The notes: generated from the sequence alone by a model not told the origin. Counted from the first letter of the stretch, positions 50,163-59,489 are shown. The stretch: DNA of 64,000 nt from an uncultured Mediterraneibacter sp. (GCA_944377745.1 CALWFV010000006.1:59115-123114); one strand, 5' to 3'. A program made the numbers and translations.

Positions 50163-51125
50163 TTATTTTCCTCCGGTATAAACCGCTCTTGTCCGCTCTC
50201 CGTCATCCACCAGTTCTACATTCGGAAAGCTCTGGATATACTGTTTGAACTGGGAAAATCCGTAATCCCGCACCTTGAAGTCCCCGAACTTCATCCGGAT
50301 CCGGTTCCCCAGCGAGCCCAGAGAGATCCCGTATCTTCCGTTGCTCCTGATCTGCTGGATGATGTATTCTTCCAGCATCTCCTTTTTGCTCCGGTCCTCA
50401 TAAAGTGTCACCGTAACCTTGGTTCCCTCCTGGATCAGCTTCAGTTTCGGGAACGTCTCAAGGAATTTCGACAGCAGGCTGTACCCGTATCTCCTGACGT
50501 CAAAATCCGGATACAGTTTGACCAGGCGGCTGCCGACCTCGCCCAGACCGGTCTCCCTGTCGTCGTTCTGATTCTCTGTTATGATCTTGACCACAGCTTC
50601 CTCGATCTGATCCCTGGATGCGGCAGTCTCTTTCTTCGTCTCTTTTCCATGAGAGTGGGATACTGTCGTCTGTTCCTCCTTCTCCATCGTATTGTCTTCC
50701 AGGAGAAGTTCCAGCACTGTGAAGATATCACAGGCCTTCCGGAACGGAAACGGCGTCTTATCCTCTCCCATCCCTATGACCGTCTTCCCGCTCTCCCTGA
50801 GCCTGCTGGCAAGCTTTGTAAAGTCACTGTCACTGGAGACAAGACAGAATCCCTCCAGTTCACTGGTGTACAGCATGTCCATGGCGTCGATGATCATTGC
50901 GGAATCTGTCGCGTTCTTCCCGTGAGTATAGCTGAACTGCTGGATCGGCGTGATCGAATTCTGCAGCAGTTCCTCTTTCCAGCTGGCATTGTTTGTCTTT
51001 GTCCAGTCTCCGTAGATCCTTTTATAAGTCACATTGCCGTACTTTGACAGCTCGTCCAGGATCGGTTTGATATATTTTGCAGAAACATTATCTGCGTCGA
51101 TCAGCAGCGCGAATCGGTCTTCCAT
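50163..51125 (-). CDS. NYN-domain (PIN-like) RNase with two OST-HTH/LOTUS domains
   Basis: A 320-residue protein. Residues 3-145: NYN/LabA-type domain with acidic metal-site residues in ALLIDADNVSAKYI, DSAMIIDAMD and GFCLVSSDSDFTKLASRLRE. Residues about 175-240 and 255-320 are two OST-HTH modules (LGEVGSRLVKLYPDFDVRRYGYSLLSKFLE and GSLGNRIRMKFGDFKVRDYGFSQFKQYI). The combination suggests RNA binding plus cleavage; target unknown. Start overlaps the yfcE gene end by 25 bases. Confidence 0.93.
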   Translation of the reverse strand: MEDRFALLIDADNVSAKYIKPILDELSKYGNVTYKRIYGDWTKTNNASWKEELLQNSITPIQQFSYTHGKNATDSAMIIDAMDMLYTSELEGFCLVSSDSDFTKLASRLRESGKTVIGMGEDKTPFPFRKACDIFTVLELLLEDNTMEKEEQTTVSHSHGKETKKETAASRDQIEEAVVKIITENQNDDRETGLGEVGSRLVKLYPDFDVRRYGYSLLSKFLETFPKLKLIQEGTKVTVTLYEDRSKKEMLEEYIIQQIRSNGRYGISLGSLGNRIRMKFGDFKVRDYGFSQFKQYIQSFPNVELVDDGERTRAVYTGGK

Positions 51126-51670
51126 GTCATATACTCCTCTCCCTCAAGATTCTTCCATATAAATGTTCCATCCTCAAATACCATATAGCTGTGCTCGGAG
51201 TTTTCCTTAGGAATAGAAACAGATCCCGGATTCAGATAGCGGTATTTCTCTCCTTCCGCTCCGGCGATCTCCTCACATGCAGGCACATGAGTGTGTCCGT
51301 TCAGCAGGATGTCCCCATCCTTCAGCGGGGGAAGATGCCGCGGATGGAACACATGTCCGTGAGTCGCAAAGATGGTTGCCCCGCCCAGTTCAAGATAACA
51401 GTAGTCTGCCATGATCGGGAAGTCCAGTACCATCTGATCCACTTCTGTATCACAGTTTCCTCTGACACAGAGCAGTTCCTGTTTCACAGGGTTCAGCATC
51501 GCGATCACTTCCTTTGGCGCGTATCCGTCCGGCAGATCATTCCTCGGTCCGTGGTAGAGGATATCGCCCAGAAGCAGTAGGCGCCCTGCCTTCTCCCTTT
51601 TATAAGCATCCAGCATTTGTGCACAATACTTCGCCGAGCCATGGATGTCCGACGCAATCAAGAGTTTCAT
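51101..51670 (-). CDS. YfcE-type metallophosphodiesterase
   Basis: A 189-residue calcineurin-like phosphoesterase. Metal site: SDIHGS at residue 8 (Asp, His), LLGDILYHGPRND (Asp), VRGNCDTE (Asn/Asp), ATHGHVFHP and LNGHTHVPAC (His). Gene names in E. coli/Bacillus style are yfcE/ysnB. Cleaves phosphodiesters in vitro; physiological target unknown. Ribosome site CGGAGGGA. It overlaps the NYN gene by 25 bases, so it probably forms a two-gene operon. Confidence 0.9.
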   Translation of the reverse strand: MKLLIASDIHGSAKYCAQMLDAYKREKAGRLLLLGDILYHGPRNDLPDGYAPKEVIAMLNPVKQELLCVRGNCDTEVDQMVLDFPIMADYCYLELGGATIFATHGHVFHPRHLPPLKDGDILLNGHTHVPACEEIAGAEGEKYRYLNPGSVSIPKENSEHSYMVFEDGTFIWKNLEGEEYMTWKTDSRC

Positions 51671-52077
51671 TTTTAATCCCTCCGATGTTTTTTCATTTCT
51701 TATACCCTTATATAATTTCTTTTATTTTCTCATTTCATATTTTTCTTTTTTCCTGGTCTTTCTTTTAAGGAACTGCCGCGGAAAAAATGAATAATATCCT
51801 GCATTTTCCAGCATATCCGGGTCTCAAAAAAAGCCTTTCCCGCGTTCAGATTTTCGATTTCGCACAGTATTAAGAAAATATTTTTATTTCTTTATCCTTT
51901 AATTATTTTCTTTATTTCTCTATAATTTTCTCACATTTATTAGAAGTGTCCTTTCCTCCGAAAGTTTCTTCCCATCTTCATGATCCCGCTCAATTTTGCA
52001 GGATTTTATCCATTCCTGCAGAAAACCCCCGGAAGTTCTCCTTCAGCCGGAAAATCCCCGGGGCTTTCCCCTGACCG
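51671..52077. other. Intergenic region with a terminator
   Basis: About 400 bases without a gene. The centre (51680-51960) is very AT-rich with no clear promoter or RNA. Near 52027-52067 a CCCCGG...CCGGGG hairpin with a T-rich tail on the minus strand is the likely terminator of the aldo/keto reductase gene. Confidence 0.6.
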
Positions 52078-53040
52078 CTATACGATATAATCTTCTTTCC
52101 TGAACGGGATCTCAAACGTCTTCATCGCTTCAATAAGCTGATCCACATTTTTCGGACTATACAGCGGCGCACAGTCAAAATCCTGCTGCCCGAAAAATCC
52201 CAGCACAACCTGTGAGACAGTGGCGTTATAATCTTCGCACAGTTTTTTCACGCGCTCTGCGGTTCTGATATTTCCTTCCGTATAATAGGGGCTGTCCTTC
52301 ACCGTATCAGGACCTTTGGATATATACTTGTGGAAGAACCCGCTGCACACTCCCATATAGGGCATCAGAAGGTTTGTTTCTACCTGGCGGTGATACTCCT
52401 GCATCTCTTCATCTACATAGACAAGAGTATCGTCCTCGAGAGGATTCATATACTTATAGCCCAGATTCAAAAGGCACTGGTTCGCGGCAAATCCACGGTA
52501 CCCTTTCTCCCGACAGTATGCATCCGCCTCTTTCATCCTTGCGGTCGTCCAGTTGGAACATCCATAGTACCGGATCTTTCCTTCTCTGCGGAATCCTTCC
52601 ATGGTCTCGATCAGTTCCTCCACCGACTGGTTCAGATCGTCTCTGTGATAGAAATAAATATCAATGTGGTCTGTCCTCAGCTTCTTCAGCGACTCTTCCA
52701 GGTCTTTCGTCATATCAGCCTTTGTCATCCTGCTTATATGTGTATCCGGATTCTCAACAGTCATATCCGGATGTCCGCCCTTTGTGACGAGTACGACTCT
52801 GTTTCTTTTCCCGCTCCGCTCCAACCAGTCTCCGATAACACGCTCGCTCCTCGCCCTTTCCGGCTTCACCCAGTCTGAATACACATGTGCTGTGTCGATC
52901 AGGGAACCTCCGTTGTCCAAGAACGCGTCAAATATCCTGTCTGCGTCGGCACCGTCCCAGGCAAGTCCCGCTCCTGTGGTCCCAAGTCCAAAAGGAAACA
53001 TTTCTATATCTGTTTCGGGAATTCTGATTCTTTTCTCCAT
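52078..53040 (-). CDS. Aldo/keto reductase
   Basis: A 320-residue (alpha/beta)8 NADPH-dependent reductase. Catalytic Tyr in LIDTAHVYSDW near residue 55, Lys in VVLVTKGGH near 87 and His in DIYFYHRDD near 125; family motif YYGCSNWTTARMKEA. The fold resembles the YvgN/Tas-type group (DLEESLKKLRTDHIDI). Substrate unknown. Its terminator is at 52027-52067, and it stands alone after a 33-base gap from the AbiEi-like gene. Confidence 0.9.
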   Translation of the reverse strand: MEKRIRIPETDIEMFPFGLGTTGAGLAWDGADADRIFDAFLDNGGSLIDTAHVYSDWVKPERARSERVIGDWLERSGKRNRVVLVTKGGHPDMTVENPDTHISRMTKADMTKDLEESLKKLRTDHIDIYFYHRDDLNQSVEELIETMEGFRREGKIRYYGCSNWTTARMKEADAYCREKGYRGFAANQCLLNLGYKYMNPLEDDTLVYVDEEMQEYHRQVETNLLMPYMGVCSGFFHKYISKGPDTVKDSPYYTEGNIRTAERVKKLCEDYNATVSQVVLGFFGQQDFDCAPLYSPKNVDQLIEAMKTFEIPFRKEDYIV

Positions 53041-53073
53041 TGTCTTCCTCCTTTTCCTTTTTCTGCAGGTTTC

Positions 53074-53673
53074 CTACAGATTCCTCTCTTTAATGCACTT
53101 CAGCGCCCTGAGCCCCCTGCCGTAAGCAAGCAGCTGGTTTATATCCGGATCCCGCTTTTTATAGGATTCCTCAATCTCTTCCAGCACGCCTTCCCCAAGG
53201 CGGTTCTTCATCCGGATACAGTCGCATACCGTCCGGTCAACAGAATATACCCTGTAGAATCCGAACTCTGTGCTCACTCTCTCGATCTCGTCCTCGATAC
53301 CCGTATTCTGGAAATAATACCGGTTGACCGGAAACGCGAACTCCATCTTTTTCCTGTCCGTCCTCTCTGTTGCCACAGAGATGGTCTCCGGTTCTTTTTT
53401 CAGGAGTTTCTGAAGATATCCTGCACTGTCCATACAGATCACAGCCTTCTCGTTCACCTTCCCGATCTCGATGTATTTGCGGTCCACCGGTCTCTCATAA
53501 CCGCATTTGTTGCACCAGTACCATCCCCGCGCGAACTTGTCCAGGATCTCCCGGTCCGCAAGTTCCTGGATCTGGGCGATCGTGACCCCTTTTTCTTTCA
53601 ACTGGTCAAAACTCATATAACCGTGATTATCATGGAAGAGGTCAATGATTTTGTCATAGGTCTTCAGCAGCAT
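53074..53673 (-). CDS. Orphan AbiEi-like (type IV antitoxin fold) protein
   Basis: A 199-residue protein. N-terminal winged helix like AbiEi antitoxins: DLFHDNHGYMSFDQLKEKGVTIAQIQELADREILDKFARGWYW. The C-terminal part (YYFQNTGIEDEIERV...VYSVDRTVCDCIRMKNRLGE) matches the AbiEi/DUF6088-like layout that binds the toxin and DNA. No AbiEii nucleotidyltransferase toxin gene is next to it; a two-Cys motif (NKCGYERP) appears after the wing. May be a stand-alone repressor. Confidence 0.7.
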   Translation of the reverse strand: MLLKTYDKIIDLFHDNHGYMSFDQLKEKGVTIAQIQELADREILDKFARGWYWCNKCGYERPVDRKYIEIGKVNEKAVICMDSAGYLQKLLKKEPETISVATERTDRKKMEFAFPVNRYYFQNTGIEDEIERVSTEFGFYRVYSVDRTVCDCIRMKNRLGEGVLEEIEESYKKRDPDINQLLAYGRGLRALKCIKERNL

Positions 53674-53922
53674 TTACGTCTCTCCTTTTCTGTGTGCCGA
53701 TGCAGCACCTATGGAAGCGTATCTGCATCAATCATCCCTAGTCCTCTCGATATTTAAACTTACACATATCTTATCATTCGGCATTAAAAAGGTCAAGTGC
53801 TATTTTCCAACAGCTTTTTCAACTTGTAGTTTTATCTCTGAATCCCACTGTAAGATTCTTGAATTGGCCAGAAGGTGTCTGACCAATTCACTTTCCTCTT
53901 ATTGTTGACAGAACGGAACACC

Positions 53923-54540
53923 TTACGCTCTCCGCCCCCGGTCCATCAACTTGCAGAATATCACCGCTGCTCCCGTGCTCACCGCAGTTGCCACGATCCC
54001 TGCACCTACGATTGCCGCAGGATTCGGGCTCCCATACTGACTCCGATATGCGATCACGTTCACAGGGATAAGCTGCAGTGATGAGATATTGATGATCAGA
54101 AATGTGCACATCTCATTGCTGGCTATCCCCTTTTTTCTCACCGGTCCAGAAACAGTTCCCTTTCTTCTGCCCTCCTCCAGTTTCCCAAGTTCCTCCATAG
54201 CTTTCAGCCCCGCCGGCGTTGCCGCCCATCCCAGTCCCAGAAAATTCGCAATGAAATTGGCAGCTATATGTTCATTTGCCTTATGCCCCTCCGGTATCTC
54301 CGGAAAAAGGAACCGGATGACCGGTCTCAGTTTTCCGGAGGCTGCTTCTATGATACCCGCCCTGGAGGCGATCTCCATGATTCCGGTCCAGAAAGCCATC
54401 ACTCCGATCATGGTGATACACAGTGACACCGCGTCTTTTGCCGAGTCCAGAGCCGCGTTTGTGATGTCCGGCATCTTCCCGTTAAACGCTCCGAAAATAA
54501 TTCCCGTAAGGATCATTCCCGCCCACAGATAGTTCAGCAT
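53923..54540 (-). CDS. spmA: Spore maturation protein A
   Basis: A 205-residue membrane protein with about five helices and the nucleoside-recognition (Gate) domain: FNGKMPDITNAALDSAKDAVSLCITMIGVMAFW and FIANFLGLGWAATPAGLKAME. It is required for spore core dehydration in Bacillus. Start at 54540 (MLNYLWAGMIL) after AAGGAGGAGAAG. SpmB is not next to it but at 56555, on the other strand, with the DUF885 gene between. Bases 53674-53922 show no supported gene. Confidence 0.93.
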   Translation of the reverse strand: MLNYLWAGMILTGIIFGAFNGKMPDITNAALDSAKDAVSLCITMIGVMAFWTGIMEIASRAGIIEAASGKLRPVIRFLFPEIPEGHKANEHIAANFIANFLGLGWAATPAGLKAMEELGKLEEGRRKGTVSGPVRKKGIASNEMCTFLIINISSLQLIPVNVIAYRSQYGSPNPAAIVGAGIVATAVSTGAAVIFCKLMDRGRRA

Positions 54541-54565
54541 ATCTTCTCCTCCTTGCTTCTCCTTC

Positions 54566-56392
54566 TCACTCCTGCTCTTCATCCAGTATATCCCACATAT
54601 ATTCCTCCACGATCTCAAAAGTCGCCGGTCCTACTGTAAGGACCGCCTCATGGAATTCCTTCTGTGAAGGATCCTCCTGTTTCCTGAACCACTCTTTCTT
54701 GAGCTCCAGAAATTCCACATACCCGATATAATATTTCAGATAATTTGCCGGCGAACCGATGATCAGTTCATAGATCTGCTCCACGGTCCCCGCATCTGTT
54801 ATGCCGTAATTGCTGAAAAACTCCACCGTATCCAGCCTGCTCCAGCCCTCATAGTGGATCCCCATATCTGCCAGAGCATACAGGGCAAGTATGATAGAAC
54901 TGTTTTTCTGCAGGAGCACTGCCTGTTCCTTTGAGAGAGGTGTGAGATAATAGCTGCACATCTCCGCATAGGTCGCCCATCCTTCCACATAACCGCCGAA
55001 ACTGAACAGACTTCTCACCGGGTCCGGATCTGTTCCCTCGTAATATACTGTCTGATAGAGATGTCCCGGATAGCCTTCATGCGCCAGCGTTGTAAACAGC
55101 GTCAGATCATCCCCCATCTTTGAACTGTTGAGATAGATCACATTTTCCCCGGTATTGTCAATCGCCGGGATCATATAAAATGCAGGACTCAGATGATCTT
55201 CCATTTCCTCCGGAACATATTTCACCTGAAGTTGTGTCTCGGGCGGCTGCGGGAATGCATTTCTGATCCCCGATTCCAGCTCGCTCAGAATGAACTCTGC
55301 ATCCTCCTGCCCGGTCTGCGCCATCGTCTCTTTTGCCTCCTCAGCGGTCGTTCCCACTACCGCTTCCATCGCCTCAAGATCCTCCACGATCTGTCGTCTT
55401 GCCAGGTCTTCAAGTTCTCTCACTGTGAGGTCCGTTCCTGTAGACTGCCTTGCCAGAAATTCATAATATGCCTTTCCGTCCGGCAGGAAGCAAAGGCCCT
55501 TTTCATTCTCCCCTGTTCCCAACAGTTCCTCTACCGCTGAGATCAGCTTCTGATATGACGGGTAAATATAGTCTTCCAGCATAAGTGCATTTTCCTGTAT
55601 ATAGTCACTTTTTTCTTTCTCAGATAATTCTTTTACTTCATTCACTCTGTCTTTAAAAGTAGAATACAGGTAATTTCCATCCCCCATATCAAGAAATGCT
55701 CTGCACTGTTCCAGAACAGTCTCAGCCGCATAGTTTGCCATAAACAGTCCTGCTTCCGATTTTTTCCTCTCAAACTCGATCAGACTGTCAAAATACTCAG
55801 AAGTACTTTTCATCAGTCGCAGATAGGATTCCACATCCTCTCTGTCATAAAACTGATATTCAGATAAGATCACCGGAAGCTGCGTCTGGATCCCGCTCAC
55901 CAGTCCCAAGGGTTCGTCATAAAGGATATAATCCGCGCTCTCTTCGGCAGTTTTTCTGCTGTAGTCCAGAATGTCATATGTGATCCGGTTCCGGATATCC
56001 AGCTGCCCATAATCGAAACTTTCCAGAGCCTTTCCCATATTCTCGGCCGCCGCTCTGAGCTGAGAAGGATCCTGGTCGAGCTCTCCGAATCCTTCCGCTT
56101 CTGTACTGATTCCGAAAGCTTCCGGATCCTTCAGCGTGTAATGGAACGTGACCGCATCTGACGCCACCTCCGCGGCAAAAAGCGCAGACGTATAATCCTG
56201 AAATCGTTCATTCTCATCCTGGACATTTTCCTTCCCGCAGCCGGAGAGAAGAATCACCGGGATCAGCACCAGCGCTGCACTTTTGCTCAGCAGATTTCCT
56301 CGACCGGGACGGTCCGTTCTGTATAAATTCCTGCTCTTCCTGTTTATTTTCTTTTTATTGGGGATTATGTAAGAGATAAAGAGAAACGACAT
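54566..56392 (-). CDS. DUF885-family zinc peptidase lipoprotein
   Basis: A 608-residue predicted lipoprotein. Hydrophobic segment SAALVLIPVILLSGCG with a lipobox Cys near residue 51; the upstream 35-residue basic extension is unusual, so the true start may be later. The DUF885 domain fills the rest with metal-binding TTLAHEGYPGHLYQ near residue 425 and FGGYVEGWATYAE. Likely a surface-attached metallopeptidase with unknown substrate. It is placed between spmA (25 bases away) and the divergent spmB. Start at 56392 has GGAG upstream. Confidence 0.87.
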   Translation of the reverse strand: MSFLFISYIIPNKKKINRKSRNLYRTDRPGRGNLLSKSAALVLIPVILLSGCGKENVQDENERFQDYTSALFAAEVASDAVTFHYTLKDPEAFGISTEAEGFGELDQDPSQLRAAAENMGKALESFDYGQLDIRNRITYDILDYSRKTAEESADYILYDEPLGLVSGIQTQLPVILSEYQFYDREDVESYLRLMKSTSEYFDSLIEFERKKSEAGLFMANYAAETVLEQCRAFLDMGDGNYLYSTFKDRVNEVKELSEKEKSDYIQENALMLEDYIYPSYQKLISAVEELLGTGENEKGLCFLPDGKAYYEFLARQSTGTDLTVRELEDLARRQIVEDLEAMEAVVGTTAEEAKETMAQTGQEDAEFILSELESGIRNAFPQPPETQLQVKYVPEEMEDHLSPAFYMIPAIDNTGENVIYLNSSKMGDDLTLFTTLAHEGYPGHLYQTVYYEGTDPDPVRSLFSFGGYVEGWATYAEMCSYYLTPLSKEQAVLLQKNSSIILALYALADMGIHYEGWSRLDTVEFFSNYGITDAGTVEQIYELIIGSPANYLKYYIGYVEFLELKKEWFRKQEDPSQKEFHEAVLTVGPATFEIVEEYMWDILDEEQE

Positions 56393-56554
56393 AATGTCTC
56401 CAGAAATTTTCTTACATCATTATATGTGGTAATTTTATTGATATTCCTCAGACGGGATCCGTCGCCACACGTCTTACTGTACCCCGAGATGAATCCTCCG
56501 GCCTCGTCCTGCATATAAATCTATAAACCGTACACATTAGAGAAAGAGGTATCC

Positions 56555-57076
56555 GTGGATCTTATCGTTTATATATCTGATTTTATCGTCCCTTTTCTAA
56601 TACTGTCCATTGTTGTATACGGTATCCTGAAAGGGATCAATGTTTACGACACGTTTATCAGGGGCGCGCGGAGCGGCTTTCTGACCGTGATCCGGCTTAT
56701 GCCCACGCTGATCGGGCTTATGGCGGCTGTCGGGATCCTGCGCGCATCCAGCTTCCTGGATTTCCTGGCATCTGTGGTCGGGACCTTCTCCTCAAAGATC
56801 GGATTCCCCGGAGAACTGCTACCTCTGACGATCGTAAAAATGTTCTCCTCCTCCGCTGCCACCGGACTGCTACTGGACGTTTACGAGAATTACGGGACTG
56901 ACTCCCGGCTGGGTCTGATCGCGTCCATCTCCATGTGCTGTACCGAAACCATTTTCTACACGATGAGTGTTTACTTCATGACTGCAGGCGTCAGAAGGTC
57001 CCGTTACACCCTTGCCGGCGCGCTGATTGCAACATTCGCCGGGCTTGTGGCCAGCGTTTTGCTCGCGTCATGTTAA
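56555..57076 (+). CDS. spmB: Spore maturation protein B
   Basis: A 173-residue membrane protein with five helices, GTG start after AAAGAGG. SpmB/nucleoside-recognition pattern: GARSGFLTVIRLMPTLIGLMAAVGILRASSFLDFL, LPLTIVKMFSSSAATGLLLD and CCTETIFYTMSVYFMTAGVRR. Works with SpmA in spore core dehydration. Bacillus has spmA-spmB adjacent; here they diverge around the DUF885 gene. Confidence 0.93.
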   Translation: MDLIVYISDFIVPFLILSIVVYGILKGINVYDTFIRGARSGFLTVIRLMPTLIGLMAAVGILRASSFLDFLASVVGTFSSKIGFPGELLPLTIVKMFSSSAATGLLLDVYENYGTDSRLGLIASISMCCTETIFYTMSVYFMTAGVRRSRYTLAGALIATFAGLVASVLLASC

Positions 57077-57143
57077 GGATTGTACGTGGGTTTTCTTTGT
57101 GATAAAATATGATAATGAAAGACTGACAGATGGAGGTGTACTT

Positions 57144-57809
57144 ATGGCCAGCGTGACATTTGAACACTTAACAAAGACATACCCCAATGGTTTTGTTTCC
57201 GTAGATAATGTAAATCTATTTATAGAGGACGGAGAATTCGTTGTATTTCACGGCCCCAGCGGCTGCGGAAAATCTACGATCCTGCGGATGATCGGAGGAC
57301 TGGAGGATATCACTTCCGGTGAGATTTATCTGGGGAAAGAGCTCCTCAACGACATCCTTCCCCGTGACCGGCGTCTTGCGATGGCTTTTCAGAATTATAC
57401 TCTTTACAAGCATATGAATGTATATGACAACATGGCATTGGGACTCAGGCTGCGGGATCTTCCTCGCCCTGTGATCGATTCCCGCGTAAAATTTGCGGCG
57501 CAGTTCTTCGGAATTTCAGATGTCCTTACCGCAAAACTGCGCGCCATCTCAGACTCACAACGGCAGCGTGTTGCACTGGGACGTGCAATCGTATGTCAGC
57601 CCAAAGTTCTTCTTGTAGATGAGGACTTTGCCCGACAGAATGACGACAGACGCAGTGAAATGCTGCATGATATTCTAAAGATCAACAGCGAGCTTGGGAT
57701 AACCATCCTATATGTTACGAACGATTACGAAGAAGCAGTTTCCCTGGGGAAACGTATCGTCTATATGAAAGATGGAAAGATCGTCAGCTTTGGCGATATC
57801 TACAACTGA
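57144..57809 (+). CDS. Degenerate MalK/MsmK-like ABC ATPase, short form
   Basis: A 221-residue ABC domain starting MASVTFEHLTKTYPNGFVSV, GGAGGTG upstream. Walker A GPSGCGKST and Q-loop AFQNYTLYKHM match MalK/UgpC, but the signature LSGGQ reads ISDSQRQR, the D-loop region after Walker B is VDEDFARQNDD instead of DEPLSNLD, and the switch His is Asn (YVTNDYEEA). The C-terminal regulatory TOBE domain (about 130 aa) is absent. It could be a regulatory or inactive paralogue. Followed by a terminator; no permease adjacent. Confidence 0.85.
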   Translation: MASVTFEHLTKTYPNGFVSVDNVNLFIEDGEFVVFHGPSGCGKSTILRMIGGLEDITSGEIYLGKELLNDILPRDRRLAMAFQNYTLYKHMNVYDNMALGLRLRDLPRPVIDSRVKFAAQFFGISDVLTAKLRAISDSQRQRVALGRAIVCQPKVLLVDEDFARQNDDRRSEMLHDILKINSELGITILYVTNDYEEAVSLGKRIVYMKDGKIVSFGDIYN

Positions 57810-57826
57810 ATAGAATCATGAAACTG

Positions 57827-57863
57827 AAAAAAGCAGAAAAAGAGAAAACTCTTTCTGCTTTTT
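57827..57863. terminator. Bidirectional terminator between MalK-like gene and rsmI
   Basis: AAAAAGCAGAAAAAGAG (57827-57843) pairs with CTCTTTCTGCTTTTT (57849-57863). A- and T-rich flanks on both strands suit both convergent genes. Confidence 0.85.
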
Positions 57864-57869
57864 ATTTCT

Positions 57870-58721
57870 TTAGATTTTTTTTTGTTTTTCAAGATAGTTA
57901 TATATTTCTCGTTTTGGTACTCTTCTATCCTGAGCCGTTTTTTTCATCGCTTCTTTGCGGTCTGCTCCCTGTGATATATAATACGCCATATGATCTTCAA
58001 TACTCATCTGGCACCACTTCTGCTGTTCTTCCCTGTCAATCTCTTCCTGGCTTTTTCCTTCAATAACCAGCACACATTCCCCTTTGGGTTCCGTACTTGC
58101 ATAATAGGCTGCTGCCTCGGAAAGTGTTCCCCTGTAGAGAGTCTCATGCTTTTTTGTCAGCTCTCTGCAAACAGCAGTATTCCGCTCTCCCAGATGCTCT
58201 TCAAGGAGCTTCAAAGTCTTCACAAGCCGGTGCGGCGCTTCATATAGGATGATCGTCCTGGTCTCCTTCTCCAATTCCACAAGTATCCTTTCCCGTTCTT
58301 TCTTCTCGGGGGGCAGGAATGCCTCAAAAGCAAATCTTCGTGTCGGAAGTCCTGACATAGTAAGCGCGGTAATGCACGCTGCCGCTCCGGGAACAGCGAT
58401 GACGCGGATCCCGTTTTCATGGCACATACGTACCAGTTCTTCCCCAGGATCCGAGATCCCTGGTGTTCCGGCATCCGTAATCAGCGCGATGTTTTTTCCC
58501 TCCAGAAGCTTTTCTACAAGCTTCTTTCCCTTAACATATTTGTTGTACTCATGATAGGAAGTCATGGGCGTCTGTATCTCAAAATGGTTGAGCAGACGAA
58601 TACTGTTCCGTGTATCCTCTGCTGCGATAAGATCAGCCTCCTTCAATATCCGTATTGCACGGAAAGTCATGTCCTCCAGATTCCCTATAGGTGTTGCGCA
58701 CAGATATAAAATTCCTGTCAT
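57870..58721 (-). CDS. rsmI: 16S rRNA C1402 2'-O-methyltransferase
   Basis: A 283-residue tetrapyrrole-methylase-fold enzyme. Motifs: LYLCATPIGNLEDMTFRAIRILKEADLIAAEDTR at the N-terminus, LITDAGTPGISDPGEELV near residue 85, AVPGAAACITALTMSGLPTRRFAFEAFLP, and EAPHRLVKTL. Methylates the ribose of C1402 in 16S rRNA. Last gene of the holB/ricT/trmN6/rsmI block. 21 bases from the trmN6 gene. Confidence 0.95.
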   Translation of the reverse strand: MTGILYLCATPIGNLEDMTFRAIRILKEADLIAAEDTRNSIRLLNHFEIQTPMTSYHEYNKYVKGKKLVEKLLEGKNIALITDAGTPGISDPGEELVRMCHENGIRVIAVPGAAACITALTMSGLPTRRFAFEAFLPPEKKERERILVELEKETRTIILYEAPHRLVKTLKLLEEHLGERNTAVCRELTKKHETLYRGTLSEAAAYYASTEPKGECVLVIEGKSQEEIDREEQQKWCQMSIEDHMAYYISQGADRKEAMKKTAQDRRVPKREIYNYLEKQKKI

Positions 58722-58742
58722 CTTTTCCTCCCGAATCTTCTG

Positions 58743-59489
58743 TCACCGATGAGATCCCGTATGTCCATATCCGTTTTCCTGCTGACCATCTTCTGTCCGG
58801 GTAAACATTATGATCGGCGGTTCTATCTTTACATGAGACTTTGCTCCTCTCACCCCTTCTATGAGCACCATATTTGGTTCCCTGTCTATATAGGGATGGA
58901 CAAACTGAATCCTCTTCGGCTCAATTTTATAATAGTTCATCTTTATCAGAATCTCCGTGAGACGGAATGGGCGATGCACCATATAAAATCTTCCTTTGTC
59001 CTGAAGAAGTCTCATACTCTCCCTAAGAATATCGTCCAGTGAACACATCACCTCATGACGCGCGATCGCCTTTGCGTCATCCGGATTTCTCAACCCATGA
59101 TCTGCAAGCATATATGGAGGATTCGTTGTTATAACATCAAAAAAGGCCGGCTTGAAGATCTCCGCCGCCTCTTTGATGTCTCCTGTCACAATATCAATCC
59201 GCTCTTCCAGATGATTGTGCGCGATGCTCCTCCGCGCCATCTCTGCGATATCATCTTGTATCTCAAGCCCTGTGAGGTGTCCTGCTTTTGTTTTTGCAGA
59301 GAGCAGCACTGGTATAATACCGTTTCCGGTCCCAAGATCTAAAAGCTGCTCTCCCGGTCTTACCTTTACGAAATCTGAGAGCAGTACTGCATCGACTCCA
59401 AAACAGAATTTATCAGGATTCTGGATCAGTTCAAGCCCATTAAGCAGAAGATCGTCCAGCCGTTCTCCCAATTTGATCTCACTTGTCAT
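58743..59489 (-). CDS. tRNA(1)(Val) adenine-37 N6-methyltransferase-like
   Basis: A 248-residue class I methyltransferase: SAM motif LLDLGTGNGIIPVLLSAKT near residue 46, ITTNPPYMLADHG (N6-adenine NPPY motif) near 125, and an N-terminal DDLLLNGLELIQNPDKFCFGVDAVLLSDF. It matches TrmN6/YabB, which methylates A37 of a tRNA. The C-terminus extends slightly past the usual core. It overlaps the ricT gene by 11 bases. Confidence 0.92.
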   Translation of the reverse strand: MTSEIKLGERLDDLLLNGLELIQNPDKFCFGVDAVLLSDFVKVRPGEQLLDLGTGNGIIPVLLSAKTKAGHLTGLEIQDDIAEMARRSIAHNHLEERIDIVTGDIKEAAEIFKPAFFDVITTNPPYMLADHGLRNPDDAKAIARHEVMCSLDDILRESMRLLQDKGRFYMVHRPFRLTEILIKMNYYKIEPKRIQFVHPYIDREPNMVLIEGVRGAKSHVKIEPPIIMFTRTEDGQQENGYGHTGSHR

